Positions 15,285 through 23,988 of a DNA stretch of 45,908 nucleotides are shown in pieces. The stretch covers positions 1-45,908 of the forward strand of contig JAPJNH010000054.1 of NCBI GenBank assembly GCA_026461075.1, read 5' to 3'. Under the pieces are notes generated by a model that worked only from the letters and a program-made list of their open reading frames with translations, was not told the DNA's origin and made no database searches. The translations under genes and the position numbers were made by a program. How positions within the stretch are numbered: position 1 is the first letter of the stretch; each line of letters opens with the position of its first letter. The DNA comes from Chitinophagales bacterium (GTDB lineage Bacteria; Bacteroidota; Bacteroidia; Chitinophagales; CAIODY01).

Positions 15285-15662
15285 ATGGCTACGACACAAC
15301 TAAACGAGGAAACCTTTAAGGAACTTATTTTCAACTACGATACACATCAGGATTGGGCCTATAAAGGCGCATTACCTGCTATTATAGATTTCTATGCTGA
15401 TTGGTGTGGTCCCTGTAAAATGGTGGCTCCGATTTTGGAGGAACTTTCGGATGAATATGCAAGTAAAATCAACATCTATAAAATCGATACGGAAGCACAG
15501 TTAGAATTGGCGCAAGTTTTCGGGATTCAAAGCATCCCTTCCTTTTTATTCATTGATGCGAACGGCAAACCGATGATGCAGGCAGGAGCCTTTCCTAAAA
15601 GCTCTTTTAAGAAAATAATTGAAGAGTATTTAATCAATCCTCCGCAAGAAAATGCTGAATAA
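15285..15662 (+). CDS. trxA: Thioredoxin
   Basis: A 125-residue thioredoxin. The active site is FYADWCGPCKMV (both redox cysteines, about residues 43-46), followed by the conserved cis-proline region QSIPSFLFI. The N-terminus is some 15 residues longer than minimal thioredoxins and has no signal peptide, so it should act in the cytoplasm as a general disulfide reductant. It is a single gene with a strong terminator directly after the stop. Confidence 0.94.
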   Translation: MATTQLNEETFKELIFNYDTHQDWAYKGALPAIIDFYADWCGPCKMVAPILEELSDEYASKINIYKIDTEAQLELAQVFGIQSIPSFLFIDANGKPMMQAGAFPKSSFKKIIEEYLINPPQENAE

Positions 15663-15664
15663 TT

Positions 15665-15688
15665 AATGGAGCCTAAGGGCTCCATTTT
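15665..15688 (+). terminator. Rho-independent terminator after thioredoxin
   Basis: Arms AATGGAGCC and GGCTCCATT enclose a 4-base loop and are followed by TT; the stem begins two bases after the stop codon. It separates thioredoxin from the ECF operon downstream. Confidence 0.88.
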
Positions 15689-15759
15689 ACTTTATAAAAT
15701 AGTTAACTGCAATACCCTGTTAAACTAATGAATAAAAAATTAGTCCTACCTTAACACAC

Positions 15760-16323
15760 ATGCAAGAAAGTGATTTGGATATCGTTAAGCTCCGTCAAGG
15801 AGAGGCAAGCGCTTATGTCCAACTCTTGCATAAGTATCAGTCGAAAGTCTTTGCAACCTGCTACAAATACTTTTTGAATGAGGAGGATGCGAAAGATTTA
15901 ACGCAAGAGGTATTTATAGAAGTCTTTGAATCCGTTAAACATTTCAAAGAAGAGGCGCAATTGTCGACCTGGATTTTCCGCATCACTAGTAACAAATGCC
16001 TAGATGAGATTAAACGGAGGAATCGTAAAAAAAGACTTTCAAATATTGCCAATAAAATAGGTTTAGAAAGTCTACAAAATCTACTCACTAGCGATCAAAA
16101 CCTGGAAAAAGATTTGCTAGTAAAAGAAGAACTAAGGGTCGTTTTAATCGCTATGAATAAACTTACAAATCAGCAGCGAACGGCCTATACCTTGAGTAAA
16201 GTTGAATCTTACAGCACCAAAGAAATCGCAGAAATTCTTGCAATAAGTATTAGCGCTACTGAAGGGCTAATCAAGAGAGCGAAGCAGAAGTTATTAGAAG
16301 AATTGAAAAAAGATCAAAATTAG
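15760..16323 (+). CDS. ECF-type RNA polymerase sigma factor heading an eight-gene operon
   Basis: The 187-residue protein contains sigma region 2 (DAKDLTQEVFIEVFESVK, then STWIFRITSNKCLDEIKRR) and region 4 (QQRTAYTLSKVESYSTKEIA, then a recognition helix ISATEGLIKRAKQKLLEEL). It lacks region 3, as ECF factors do. A small membrane protein and a Spy/CnrX-like protein follow on the same strand, as in the CnrH-CnrY-CnrX group, where the sigma factor is held at the membrane until the periplasmic sensor detects a signal. No TAnnTTTG promoter is visible upstream. GTTAA occurs twice, at 15702 and 15719, and could belong to an autoregulated ECF promoter (speculative). Confidence 0.9.
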   Translation: MQESDLDIVKLRQGEASAYVQLLHKYQSKVFATCYKYFLNEEDAKDLTQEVFIEVFESVKHFKEEAQLSTWIFRITSNKCLDEIKRRNRKKRLSNIANKIGLESLQNLLTSDQNLEKDLLVKEELRVVLIAMNKLTNQQRTAYTLSKVESYSTKEIAEILAISISATEGLIKRAKQKLLEELKKDQN

Positions 16324-16379
16324 CGCCTGATTTTATTGTAGTGGTCGTCTAAAGAATAATAAATCGACCCTAAAGCGCT

Positions 16380-16661
16380 ATGATAGAACCAAATAAAATC
16401 CTGTCTCTTTATGACAGAGAAAATAAATCGGAATCAAATTTAGAATTCGGCCAAATAATGGCGAAGCTAGATGCGAGCAAAAAAGCGAAATCAAAAACGA
16501 AAGCCATTTTTTTTATTGTTTCCCTATTTGTTATCGCAATTAATATCATGGGCATAAGTATGCTTGTGAGTAATTCTTCAAGCAACAAGTTGAAGTCCGA
16601 TTCAGCAAACGAATGGCAAACCATTTACTCTTCCTTACTAATTGATCAAAATCCAAACTAA
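16380..16661 (+). CDS. Small single-TM protein, candidate anti-sigma factor
   Basis: The 93-residue protein has a charged N-terminal segment of about 40 residues (Asp/Glu/Lys-rich, GQIMAKLDASKKAK), one membrane helix (about 43-63, IFFIVSLFVIAINIMGI) and a short outer tail. No named domain is recognised. Size, topology and position directly after an ECF sigma gene are those of minimal anti-sigma factors such as CnrY, whose short cytoplasmic segment clamps the sigma factor. The role is inferred from context. Two bases separate it from the next start codon. Confidence 0.72.
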   Translation: MIEPNKILSLYDRENKSESNLEFGQIMAKLDASKKAKSKTKAIFFIVSLFVIAINIMGISMLVSNSSSNKLKSDSANEWQTIYSSLLIDQNPN

Positions 16662-16663
16662 TT

Positions 16664-17164
16664 ATGGACTATATATCGAAGTATAAATTACTATTGCGAT
16701 TAGTTATTCTTCTCTTTATTCTAAATGGCACAACCATTGGTTTTATTGTTTGGCACAAATACAATAAACCAAAACGAGAACCGCATCTTTTTAAACAAAA
16801 GGAACGTTTTAGAGATGTTTCAGGCATTCTAAAAAAAGAACTCAATCTGGATAAAAACCAAATGCAACACTTTGAAAGCGTTAGAGAAAAATACTACCAA
16901 AAAGAAGTTCAATTGGCTAGTATAATCAAAGCGGAGAAAGATTCCATGAATGCAATCATGTTCAACAAAGTAAGTGATGAAAATTACTTAAAACAACTAG
17001 CGCATCGAATAGCAGGAAATGAAGAAGCGATGGAGTTATTGCGTATTGAACAGGCGAAAGAATTGAAGACCATTTGTAATGAAGAACAACAAGCCAAATT
17101 CGAAAACTTAGTGAAAGAAATACGTGATTATTTCCGTCCAGATAACCGCCCTAATCAAAAATAA
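16664..17164 (+). CDS. Membrane-anchored Spy/CpxP/CnrX-like periplasmic protein
   Basis: The 166-residue protein has one N-terminal membrane helix (about residues 9-29, LLLRLVILLFILNGTTIGFIV) followed by a wholly helical periplasmic domain. LNLDKNQMQHFESVREKYYQ resembles the first LTxxQ-type motif of the Spy/CpxP/ZraP family, and NEEQQAKFENLVKEI near the end resembles the second. Family members are chaperones or metal sensors; CnrX is the sensor that keeps its anti-sigma factor in place until nickel or cobalt binds. His residues occur near positions 45, 68 and 115, so a metal site is possible but not demonstrated. A sensory role with the two upstream genes is inferred. Confidence 0.75.
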   Translation: MDYISKYKLLLRLVILLFILNGTTIGFIVWHKYNKPKREPHLFKQKERFRDVSGILKKELNLDKNQMQHFESVREKYYQKEVQLASIIKAEKDSMNAIMFNKVSDENYLKQLAHRIAGNEEAMELLRIEQAKELKTICNEEQQAKFENLVKEIRDYFRPDNRPNQK

Positions 17165-17168
17165 GCAA

Positions 17169-18821
17169 ATGAAAAAACTAGCACAAGCTCTATTATTATT
17201 CGCCATCCTACTTATTTTTTCGACGACTAAATTAAGTGCCCAGAATTATAATATAATCCTCGGAAGACCCACTGATACGAGTATAACCGCAAGTATCTTA
17301 TTTGACAACAGCACTAGCTTTTATTTAGAATATGGAATAAACAGTACGACCTATTCTAATCAAACAAGCACTTTCAATATCAGTGCTGGCGTACCAATGG
17401 AAGTGGATATAAAAGCATTATCGGGCGATACGAAATATTATTACCGGATGCAGTATAAAGTAAATGGGGTATTCACTCCTTCTCCGCAATACAGTTTTCA
17501 TACACAAAGAAAAGCGGGTTCTACATTCACCTTTACAGTTGAATCTGATGAACATTTGTATGACAAAAAAGGAGTAAAAAACATGTACAATGTCACTCTA
17601 CGTAACCAAGCTGCTGACAACCCAGATTTCATGTTTTCACTCGGAGATATTTTCGGAGACGACCACTACCCTTTTACCATTACCTCAGGAGGTCTTGATT
17701 CATTGCATAAAGATTACCGTCCTTTTTTAGGAAGCATTTGCCACTCCATTCCATTTTATGTATGTCTTGGTAATCACGAAGGCGAAAATGATTATTATCA
17801 AAGCTTCAATGCTCCGAATAACCTATGTGTTTGGGGTACACAATGGAGACAATACTATTATCCGAATCCTTATCCAAATAAGTTTTATAGCGGTAATACA
17901 CAGATTGAACCATTCGGTATTGGCTACCCAGAGAATTATTATGCATGGACCTGGGGAGACGCTTTATTCGTTGTACTCGATGTTTACAGAACAGAATGTC
18001 ATGATTCCTTAGTACCGAAACCAACGGGTTGGAATTGGACGCTTGGACAAGCACAATATAACTGGCTCAAAACAACTTTAGAAAATAGCAACTCTAAATA
18101 TAAGTTCGTCTTTGCACATCATTTAAGAGGGCAAGGGCGCGGAGGCGTCGCAATGGCTACTACCAATGAATGGGGCGGGAATCAGAATACAAACGGCAAT
18201 TATACCTTTCCGATAAATAGACCAGGCTGGGCAAAGCCCATTCATAAATTATTTGTAGATAATAAGGTAACCATGTTTGTACAAGGACATGATCACGTTT
18301 TTGCACATGAAGTTTTGGATAGTATTACCTATATATCAACCCCAATGGCTGCCGATTCAACCTATGAAATAGGAATGCTAGCCAATGCAGATGCGTATGT
18401 TTCGGATACTGTTGACGGTACAGGACATCTGCGATTCACTGTTTCTCCTGACTGCGTTAAAATGGATTATGTAAAAGCCTATCTGCCACAAGACACGAAT
18501 GGGGTACATAAAAACAGAGAGATTGGATTTTCGAAAACTATTGGCACATGTAAAACAAGTAATGGAATCTATATTCCATCCAAGGTGAAATTCAGCATTC
18601 AACCAAATCCTGCTAATGAAAACATTCTTATTAAAGGAACTTCAAACATTCCTCTAGGAAAGATAACTATTGTCAATGCCTTAGGAGAATGTGTATGGAA
18701 AGGTGAATCTAAAGACTCAGTATTAAACATTCCTACACACAACTTCAATAATGGATTATACAGAATATCTATTGAGAAAAATGGAACTAGCAATACAGAA
18801 AGTATCATCATTCAACATTAA
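17169..18821 (+). CDS. T9SS-secreted metallophosphoesterase (purple acid phosphatase-like), copy 1
   Basis: The start at 17169 gives the signal MKKLAQALLLFAILLIFSTT and a cut near LSAQ; it lies four bases after the previous stop. The 550-residue product has an N-terminal FN3-like domain as in purple acid phosphatases (about 25-110). The calcineurin-type metal site motifs are all present: SDEH (about 125), LGDIFGDDH (about 158), LGNHEGE (about 199), FAHH (about 315) and GHDH (about 373). The last 75 residues form a T9SS sorting domain (FSIQPNPANENILIKG to the end). It should act at or outside the cell surface on phosphate esters; the substrate is unknown. A paralogue follows. Confidence 0.9.
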   Translation: MKKLAQALLLFAILLIFSTTKLSAQNYNIILGRPTDTSITASILFDNSTSFYLEYGINSTTYSNQTSTFNISAGVPMEVDIKALSGDTKYYYRMQYKVNGVFTPSPQYSFHTQRKAGSTFTFTVESDEHLYDKKGVKNMYNVTLRNQAADNPDFMFSLGDIFGDDHYPFTITSGGLDSLHKDYRPFLGSICHSIPFYVCLGNHEGENDYYQSFNAPNNLCVWGTQWRQYYYPNPYPNKFYSGNTQIEPFGIGYPENYYAWTWGDALFVVLDVYRTECHDSLVPKPTGWNWTLGQAQYNWLKTTLENSNSKYKFVFAHHLRGQGRGGVAMATTNEWGGNQNTNGNYTFPINRPGWAKPIHKLFVDNKVTMFVQGHDHVFAHEVLDSITYISTPMAADSTYEIGMLANADAYVSDTVDGTGHLRFTVSPDCVKMDYVKAYLPQDTNGVHKNREIGFSKTIGTCKTSNGIYIPSKVKFSIQPNPANENILIKGTSNIPLGKITIVNALGECVWKGESKDSVLNIPTHNFNNGLYRISIEKNGTSNTESIIIQH

Positions 18822-18825
18822 CAAC

Positions 18826-20550
18826 ATGCGACTAAAAAATTTACTTTTTATTTTAACACTACTTTGCTTTCCTATGGTGAGCTATTCACAAAGAATCATG
18901 AATAGCGAAGTACTAGGACGTTGCACCAATAACAGCATCGTCATTCAAATGATGTTTGGTGATTCGAGTGATGTGAAAGTGGATTATGGAACCAGTCCGG
19001 GCACCTTCACAAGCCAAACTACCTGGCAAGTTTATCCAGATAGTATAAATGCGGATATTTCGATCAATGGATTAAGTCCGAATACTACGTACTATTACAG
19101 AGTTAATACGCGTAAACACAATACAGCAACTGTGAATACATTAGGCGAACATTACTTTCACACGCAGCGTGGTATAATGGATTCATTCGTGTTTACCGTG
19201 CAGGCCGATCCGCATATGGACGCTTCAAGTGACACCACCCTTTACAAAGTTTGCCTTCAAAATCAATTGAATAATCATCCTGATTTCATGATTGATCTTG
19301 GAGATTTTTTAATGACTGATAAACTTAAAAATTCAGCAAACCAAGTACCTTTTGACACTATTCCTTATCGTTGCAATTTATTAAGAAGAAAATATGAAAC
19401 CATCTGTCATTCGGTTCCTTTGTTTATCGCTCTAGGAAATCATGAAGGAGAAGCAGGTTGGTATAATACGGGAACTGCAAACAATATTGCAGTCTGGGAC
19501 ACCAAGGAAAGAAAGAAATATTTTCCCAATCCATTCCCAGACGGCTTTTACACCGGCGACACCACTCATTATCCGTATGTAGGTCAAAGAGCGAGTTACT
19601 ATGCATGGACATGGGGCGATGCGCTTTTTGTGGTACTAGATCCATATTGGTTTACAAAGCCTAAACCAGATTCATTAAATGGCTGGAGATGGACCTTAGG
19701 AAAAGTACAGTATGATTGGTTGAAGCAAACCTTAGAACAAAGTACAGCAGATTACAAATTCGTTTTCGCACACCAAATGGTAGGTGGTGACCCGGATGGA
19801 CGTGGCGGAGTAGAATTCGCAAAACGTTATGAATGGGGAGGATACAATTTGGATGATACGACCTATACCTGGAATACGAATCGACCAGGCTGGTATAAGC
19901 CTATCAAAGATTTATTTAAAGAGAATAAAGTAAATGTATTCTTTCACGGGCACGATCATTTCTTTGCCAAGCAAGAACGTGAATGTTTAATCTATCAAGA
20001 AACCCCACAACCAAGTTTACCTAACTTCAACTATCCGAACTCTGCTGCACCTTATGGTTATTTGGAAGGATTGATTCTAGGTAATACAGGCCATTTGAAG
20101 GTGAGTGTAAATAACAATTACACAAAAATTGAATACGTTAAAGCCTATCGACCTTCACAAGAAAATAGTACTCGACATAATGGAGATATAGTTGCAACCT
20201 ATTTTATCAAAGCACATAATAATTGCTATGACTCCTTAAATACAGGCTCTCCACTTATTTGGAATAGTGAGTATTTCAAAGAAGTGGTCTATCCGAATCC
20301 AACTCAGGAAAGCACTTCTATTGCATTCAATCTAGAGAAAGCAGACCAATTAACAATCAGTATTTATAATATCCAAGGTAAATTAGTCCGCAAAATAATG
20401 GACAACGAAACACTTGCTAGCGGACATTACATCGTCAATTGGGATGGACAAGATTTTTTACATAATACCGTTCAATCTGGAACCTATCTCTATACCATTG
20501 AAAGTGCAAATAAGGCAATTAGCAATGGCAAAATAATTCTAACGCATTAA
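18826..20550 (+). CDS. T9SS-secreted metallophosphoesterase (purple acid phosphatase-like), copy 2
   Basis: The start at 18826 gives MRLKNLLFILTLLCFPMVSYSQ, a signal peptide, four bases after the paralogue's stop. The 574-residue protein repeats its architecture: FN3-like domain (about 25-110), ADPH (about 126), LGDFLMTD (about 158), LGNHEGEAG (about 203), FAHQMVGG (about 315) and GHDHFF (about 374), then a T9SS sorting domain (about 489-574, VVYPNPTQESTSIAF). The second His in FAHH of copy 1 is Gln here, and the loop after it is longer (GGDPDGRGG), so the two enzymes may differ in substrate. The pair looks like an old tandem duplication. Confidence 0.9.
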   Translation: MRLKNLLFILTLLCFPMVSYSQRIMNSEVLGRCTNNSIVIQMMFGDSSDVKVDYGTSPGTFTSQTTWQVYPDSINADISINGLSPNTTYYYRVNTRKHNTATVNTLGEHYFHTQRGIMDSFVFTVQADPHMDASSDTTLYKVCLQNQLNNHPDFMIDLGDFLMTDKLKNSANQVPFDTIPYRCNLLRRKYETICHSVPLFIALGNHEGEAGWYNTGTANNIAVWDTKERKKYFPNPFPDGFYTGDTTHYPYVGQRASYYAWTWGDALFVVLDPYWFTKPKPDSLNGWRWTLGKVQYDWLKQTLEQSTADYKFVFAHQMVGGDPDGRGGVEFAKRYEWGGYNLDDTTYTWNTNRPGWYKPIKDLFKENKVNVFFHGHDHFFAKQERECLIYQETPQPSLPNFNYPNSAAPYGYLEGLILGNTGHLKVSVNNNYTKIEYVKAYRPSQENSTRHNGDIVATYFIKAHNNCYDSLNTGSPLIWNSEYFKEVVYPNPTQESTSIAFNLEKADQLTISIYNIQGKLVRKIMDNETLASGHYIVNWDGQDFLHNTVQSGTYLYTIESANKAISNGKIILTH

Positions 20551-20559
20551 TTATCTCCA

Positions 20560-22197
20560 ATGAAAAAGTATTTATTCCTTACTCTTTTAACAGTAACGCT
20601 TTTATTCAATGCTAAACAAACTTTGGCGCATGATATCAATTACAGCAAGATAATCGAACGCGAATGGCATACTAACGATAAGCAAGGTATTATTATGACG
20701 GGCAGTTTCTATTTCATGAAAAACGGAATAGTAAGCATAGAAAACAAAAGCCATCAAATTTCTGAAATCCCTTATGACAAGCTTTCTAAGGATGATCAAG
20801 TTTATGTTCAAAATCGTCAAGCGAAAATAAATAATCTTAATAAACAGATTCTAAAGAATCAGCAAGGAAAGACCGAGACGTCGTTGACAGTTTTAAAACC
20901 ACAATTATTCGTCCTACTTGCAATCCTTTTGTTATTAGGTACAAGTATTTTCTTAGTCCGTAAAAACAAGCAGGCAAAATATTTGATTCCGGTTTTCGGA
21001 GTTGGAATAATCTTTTCAATCTATAGTTTTTCTTTAAAATCTTCACAAGCAAGCAGCCCTGCGGTAATTAATAGCGCCTTTGCTCCCTTCGTTCCAAATG
21101 TCCATACCTTTTATGATAGCACCTATTTCTGGGTAGAGTCAAAAGGAATCCCAACTACACATCCTATGATGGTTGGTATTTCATCCACAGGCTGGCAACG
21201 TCAAGTACCGATTCCGCAATGTTATATGGGGACGAATGCATGGCCTATTCCCTTAAATCCTGTGATGTCGAGTAGTCCTATTCCAGTTGACAGTATACAC
21301 TTCACGCGAGGCGCGATCGCCATAGCTGTTAACGGAGTTCCTATTTTTAATGAACATACAAATACGGGTGCTGACGCCTTGACAGCTGGTCAATTGGATA
21401 CCTATGGTGGTCACTGTGGTAGAGGCGATGATTATCATTACCATGTTGCTCCATTACATCTATATAACTACACTGCAGCTACTTTACCAATTGCTTACGC
21501 ATTAGACGGCTTTGCAGTATATGGGGCTAAAGAAGCGGACGGTAGTAACATGCAAAGCCTAGATGCTAATCATGGTCATGCTTACGGAGGCTCCTATCAT
21601 TATCATGGAACAAGTACTTATCCATACATGATTGCGAAAATGGCTGGCCAAGTGACGGAAGATGCCACGCATCAATTGATACCGCAAGCCGTTGCACGTC
21701 CTGTTCGTGCCGGACAATTACCTCTAAATGGCGCACTAATTACGGCTTGCACACCAAATGCAACGAATAATGGCTATAACCTCACCTATACCTATAAAAA
21801 CAATACAGATTCAATTGTATACAGTTGGGATGCGAATGGCAATTATACATTTAATTACTATACGGGAGCAACTATGGATTCCACTGAAACAAAACACAGT
21901 TTTGTACAGTGCGTTGTACCTGCGACTCCGACAGGCATTAAAAACGTAAACGACTTTACCACTACGTCACTATTTCCGAATCCTAGCAATGACGAGATTT
22001 ATATTAACACCCAAAAGCAAATACAAGCGATTCAATTATTTACCGCAAGCGGAATACTTATTAGTAATGAACAAATAAATGCAATCGATCAAAACAAATA
22101 TTTAATTAACATCAGTACGCTACAAGCAGGTATCTACTTCGTAAAAATTATCGACCAAGAACATAATAGTAGTGTTTTAAAATTTGTTAAAGAATAA
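20560..22197 (+). CDS. YHYH-domain protein with SHD1-like start, two membrane segments and T9SS tail
   Basis: The 545-residue protein starts with a signal peptide (MKKYLFLTLLTVTLLFNAKQ) and a short domain (about 30-85, REWHTNDKQGIIMTGSFYF then IPYDKLSKDDQVYV) resembling the SLA1-homology SHD1 fold. Two hydrophobic stretches follow (about 112-134 and 141-160). Then comes a YHYH domain with DDYHYHVAPLHL near residue 292 and a second GGSYHYHGT, and a T9SS-type C-terminus (about 465-545, SLFPNPSNDEIYIN). YHYH proteins have no firmly known activity; the His clusters suggest metal binding. Membrane helices in a T9SS cargo are unexpected. Its stop overlaps the next start by one base. Confidence 0.82.
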   Translation: MKKYLFLTLLTVTLLFNAKQTLAHDINYSKIIEREWHTNDKQGIIMTGSFYFMKNGIVSIENKSHQISEIPYDKLSKDDQVYVQNRQAKINNLNKQILKNQQGKTETSLTVLKPQLFVLLAILLLLGTSIFLVRKNKQAKYLIPVFGVGIIFSIYSFSLKSSQASSPAVINSAFAPFVPNVHTFYDSTYFWVESKGIPTTHPMMVGISSTGWQRQVPIPQCYMGTNAWPIPLNPVMSSSPIPVDSIHFTRGAIAIAVNGVPIFNEHTNTGADALTAGQLDTYGGHCGRGDDYHYHVAPLHLYNYTAATLPIAYALDGFAVYGAKEADGSNMQSLDANHGHAYGGSYHYHGTSTYPYMIAKMAGQVTEDATHQLIPQAVARPVRAGQLPLNGALITACTPNATNNGYNLTYTYKNNTDSIVYSWDANGNYTFNYYTGATMDSTETKHSFVQCVVPATPTGIKNVNDFTTTSLFPNPSNDEIYINTQKQIQAIQLFTASGILISNEQINAIDQNKYLINISTLQAGIYFVKIIDQEHNSSVLKFVKE

Positions 22198-22754
22198 TGC
22201 ATCTATTCTTTCGATATATTTTATTGGGAATAGAACATGTATTGCCCTTAGGCTATGATCATGTCCTCTTTATCGTAGCTTTATTCTTGCTTAATTCAAG
22301 ACTAAAAACTGCCGTAATTCAATGTACATTGTTTACGATAGCTCACTCGATTACTCTTGCGCTAGCCACTTTCGACTTCATCCATATCCCTTTACAAGTC
22401 ATTGAAACTTCGATCGCATTTTCTATAGCTTTGGTAGCTATTGAAAATTTATTTATCCCAACATTAAATTACCTGCGAATGAGTCTTGTGTTTGTGTTCG
22501 GATTATTACACGGACTAGGTTTTGCAAGTGCGCTAAATGAAATAGGAATCCCCAAGTCAGAATTATTAACCAGCTTATGCGGTTTCAACTTAGGAGTAGA
22601 AATTGCACAGCTCTTTATCATTCTAATCTGTTATTTCACCCTCGCCTACTTCTGGAAGAAAAAGGAATGGTACCAAGAAAAACTTATCCATCCTATCAAT
22701 ATGATGATCGCCTGTATCGCAATGGTAATAGGTATTCAACGACTAATTAACTAA
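22197..22754 (+). CDS. HupE/UreJ-family membrane protein
   Basis: The 185-residue protein is almost entirely membrane helices, about six. Conserved polar signatures of HupE/UreJ are present: GIEHVLPLGYDHVLFIVAL at the N-terminus, FTIAHSITLALA in the middle and FGLLHGLGFASAL in the second half. Family members are nickel/cobalt permease-like proteins or accessories of hydrogenase and urease, neither of which is encoded here. Placement behind a CnrX-like sensor module and among secreted metalloenzymes points to metal handling (inference). The ATG overlaps the preceding TAA by one base, implying coupled translation. Confidence 0.88.
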   Translation: MHLFFRYILLGIEHVLPLGYDHVLFIVALFLLNSRLKTAVIQCTLFTIAHSITLALATFDFIHIPLQVIETSIAFSIALVAIENLFIPTLNYLRMSLVFVFGLLHGLGFASALNEIGIPKSELLTSLCGFNLGVEIAQLFIILICYFTLAYFWKKKEWYQEKLIHPINMMIACIAMVIGIQRLIN

Positions 22755-22758
22755 CCGC

Positions 22759-23988
22759 ATGAGAACTTTAATAATTCTACTTTTAGTAGCTTCTAGTCAA
22801 ATCAGTTTCGCCCAATCTGTAAAAAAAACAATGAAGCGAATTCCGGATAGTGGTCAAAACACAAGCTATACCAATACATTTGGAGAAGACAACGACTACT
22901 CCATTTACACGCCCTTTTATGTAGATAATGGAGATGGAACCATTACTGATACCATTACAGGATTGATGTGGCAAAAGACAGATGGCGGAGAAATGACTAT
23001 CGACAGTGCACACAAATATGTGCAACAACTAAATTTGGCGACTTACTCCGATTGGAGATTACCAAGTGTATCAGAAAGCTTTACGCTATTAAATTTAGAT
23101 GCGCTTAACCCCTCTATTAATACTCAATTCTTTCCCAACACAAATGCTGAATACTGGTGGTGTTTAGATACTGCCTATAACAACGCTTCAAAAATTTGGG
23201 TAACAAACGCTGGTGGCGGACAAGGGCCACATCCGAAATCAGAAACTATAAGTGCTGGTGGCAATAAACGTTTTCATACCAGAGCCGTTCGTGACATTAT
23301 TCCAGGAGCAACACTTCCTTCACGATTTACAGACAATGGAGATAGCACAATCACCGATAATCTTACCGGACTAATTTGGCAGAAATATGCAAGTAATGAT
23401 ACCATGAGTTGGGAGAATGCGCTCACGCGAGCGGAGAGCAGTACCACTGCCCAAAACAACGATTGGCGATTGCCTAATATTAAAGAAATCGCAAGTATTA
23501 ATAATGTAAAAGCAAATAATCCTTCTGCTTATAGCTCAGTGTTCCCCAACCTCAAAGCTTACAATTTTTGGTCGAGCACTTCACAATTTAATCACGCGAG
23601 CAATGCGTGGTACATCGACTTTAAAAATTTCGGTTTGACAAGTTACATGGACAAAGCAAATAGACAAGCCTACATCATTTGTGTTCGCAATAAAACAGTT
23701 ACCACCCATACAAGCCTATCGAATGATAAAAGTCCCTTAAAGTATTTCTTCAATACCAATCAATCAGAACTCATCATTGAAAGCAATGCAAGTGCTTATT
23801 TACAGCATGTAGAAATTTTCAATGCAGCTGGTCAATTGATTACTGAACAAAGCTTCGATACCGCAAGCGCAGAACCCCTAACACGTATTAGCTCAACTAA
23901 CCTAGCGAATGGAACCTATGTATTTCGCTTACAAGACAATCATGGCAAACTAATTTCAGGAAGCTTCGTACATTCCTCCTCGCATTAA
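22759..23988 (+). CDS. T9SS-secreted protein with two DUF1566 domains
   Basis: The 409-residue protein has a signal peptide (MRTLIILLLVASSQISFAQ) and two copies of a DUF1566 unit. Each starts with DNGDGTITDTITGLMWQK or DNGDSTITDNLTGLIWQK and continues to DWRLPSVSE or DWRLPNIKE and a Trp-rich strand (YWW, NFWSS). DUF1566 has a C-type-lectin/FGE-like fold and may bind ligands or carbohydrates. The last 80 residues form a T9SS-type sorting domain with the usual YVFRL strand near the end. It is the last gene of the ECF operon; its stop overlaps the convergent acs stop by three bases, leaving no room for an intrinsic terminator. Confidence 0.88.
   Translation: MRTLIILLLVASSQISFAQSVKKTMKRIPDSGQNTSYTNTFGEDNDYSIYTPFYVDNGDGTITDTITGLMWQKTDGGEMTIDSAHKYVQQLNLATYSDWRLPSVSESFTLLNLDALNPSINTQFFPNTNAEYWWCLDTAYNNASKIWVTNAGGGQGPHPKSETISAGGNKRFHTRAVRDIIPGATLPSRFTDNGDSTITDNLTGLIWQKYASNDTMSWENALTRAESSTTAQNNDWRLPNIKEIASINNVKANNPSAYSSVFPNLKAYNFWSSTSQFNHASNAWYIDFKNFGLTSYMDKANRQAYIICVRNKTVTTHTSLSNDKSPLKYFFNTNQSELIIESNASAYLQHVEIFNAAGQLITEQSFDTASAEPLTRISSTNLANGTYVFRLQDNHGKLISGSFVHSSSH

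Noticed and set aside
16324-16379. Possible terminator or hidden gene between the ECF sigma and the small membrane protein
   Set aside because: The 56 bases show no hairpin with T-run and no open frame; co-transcription remains the simplest reading.
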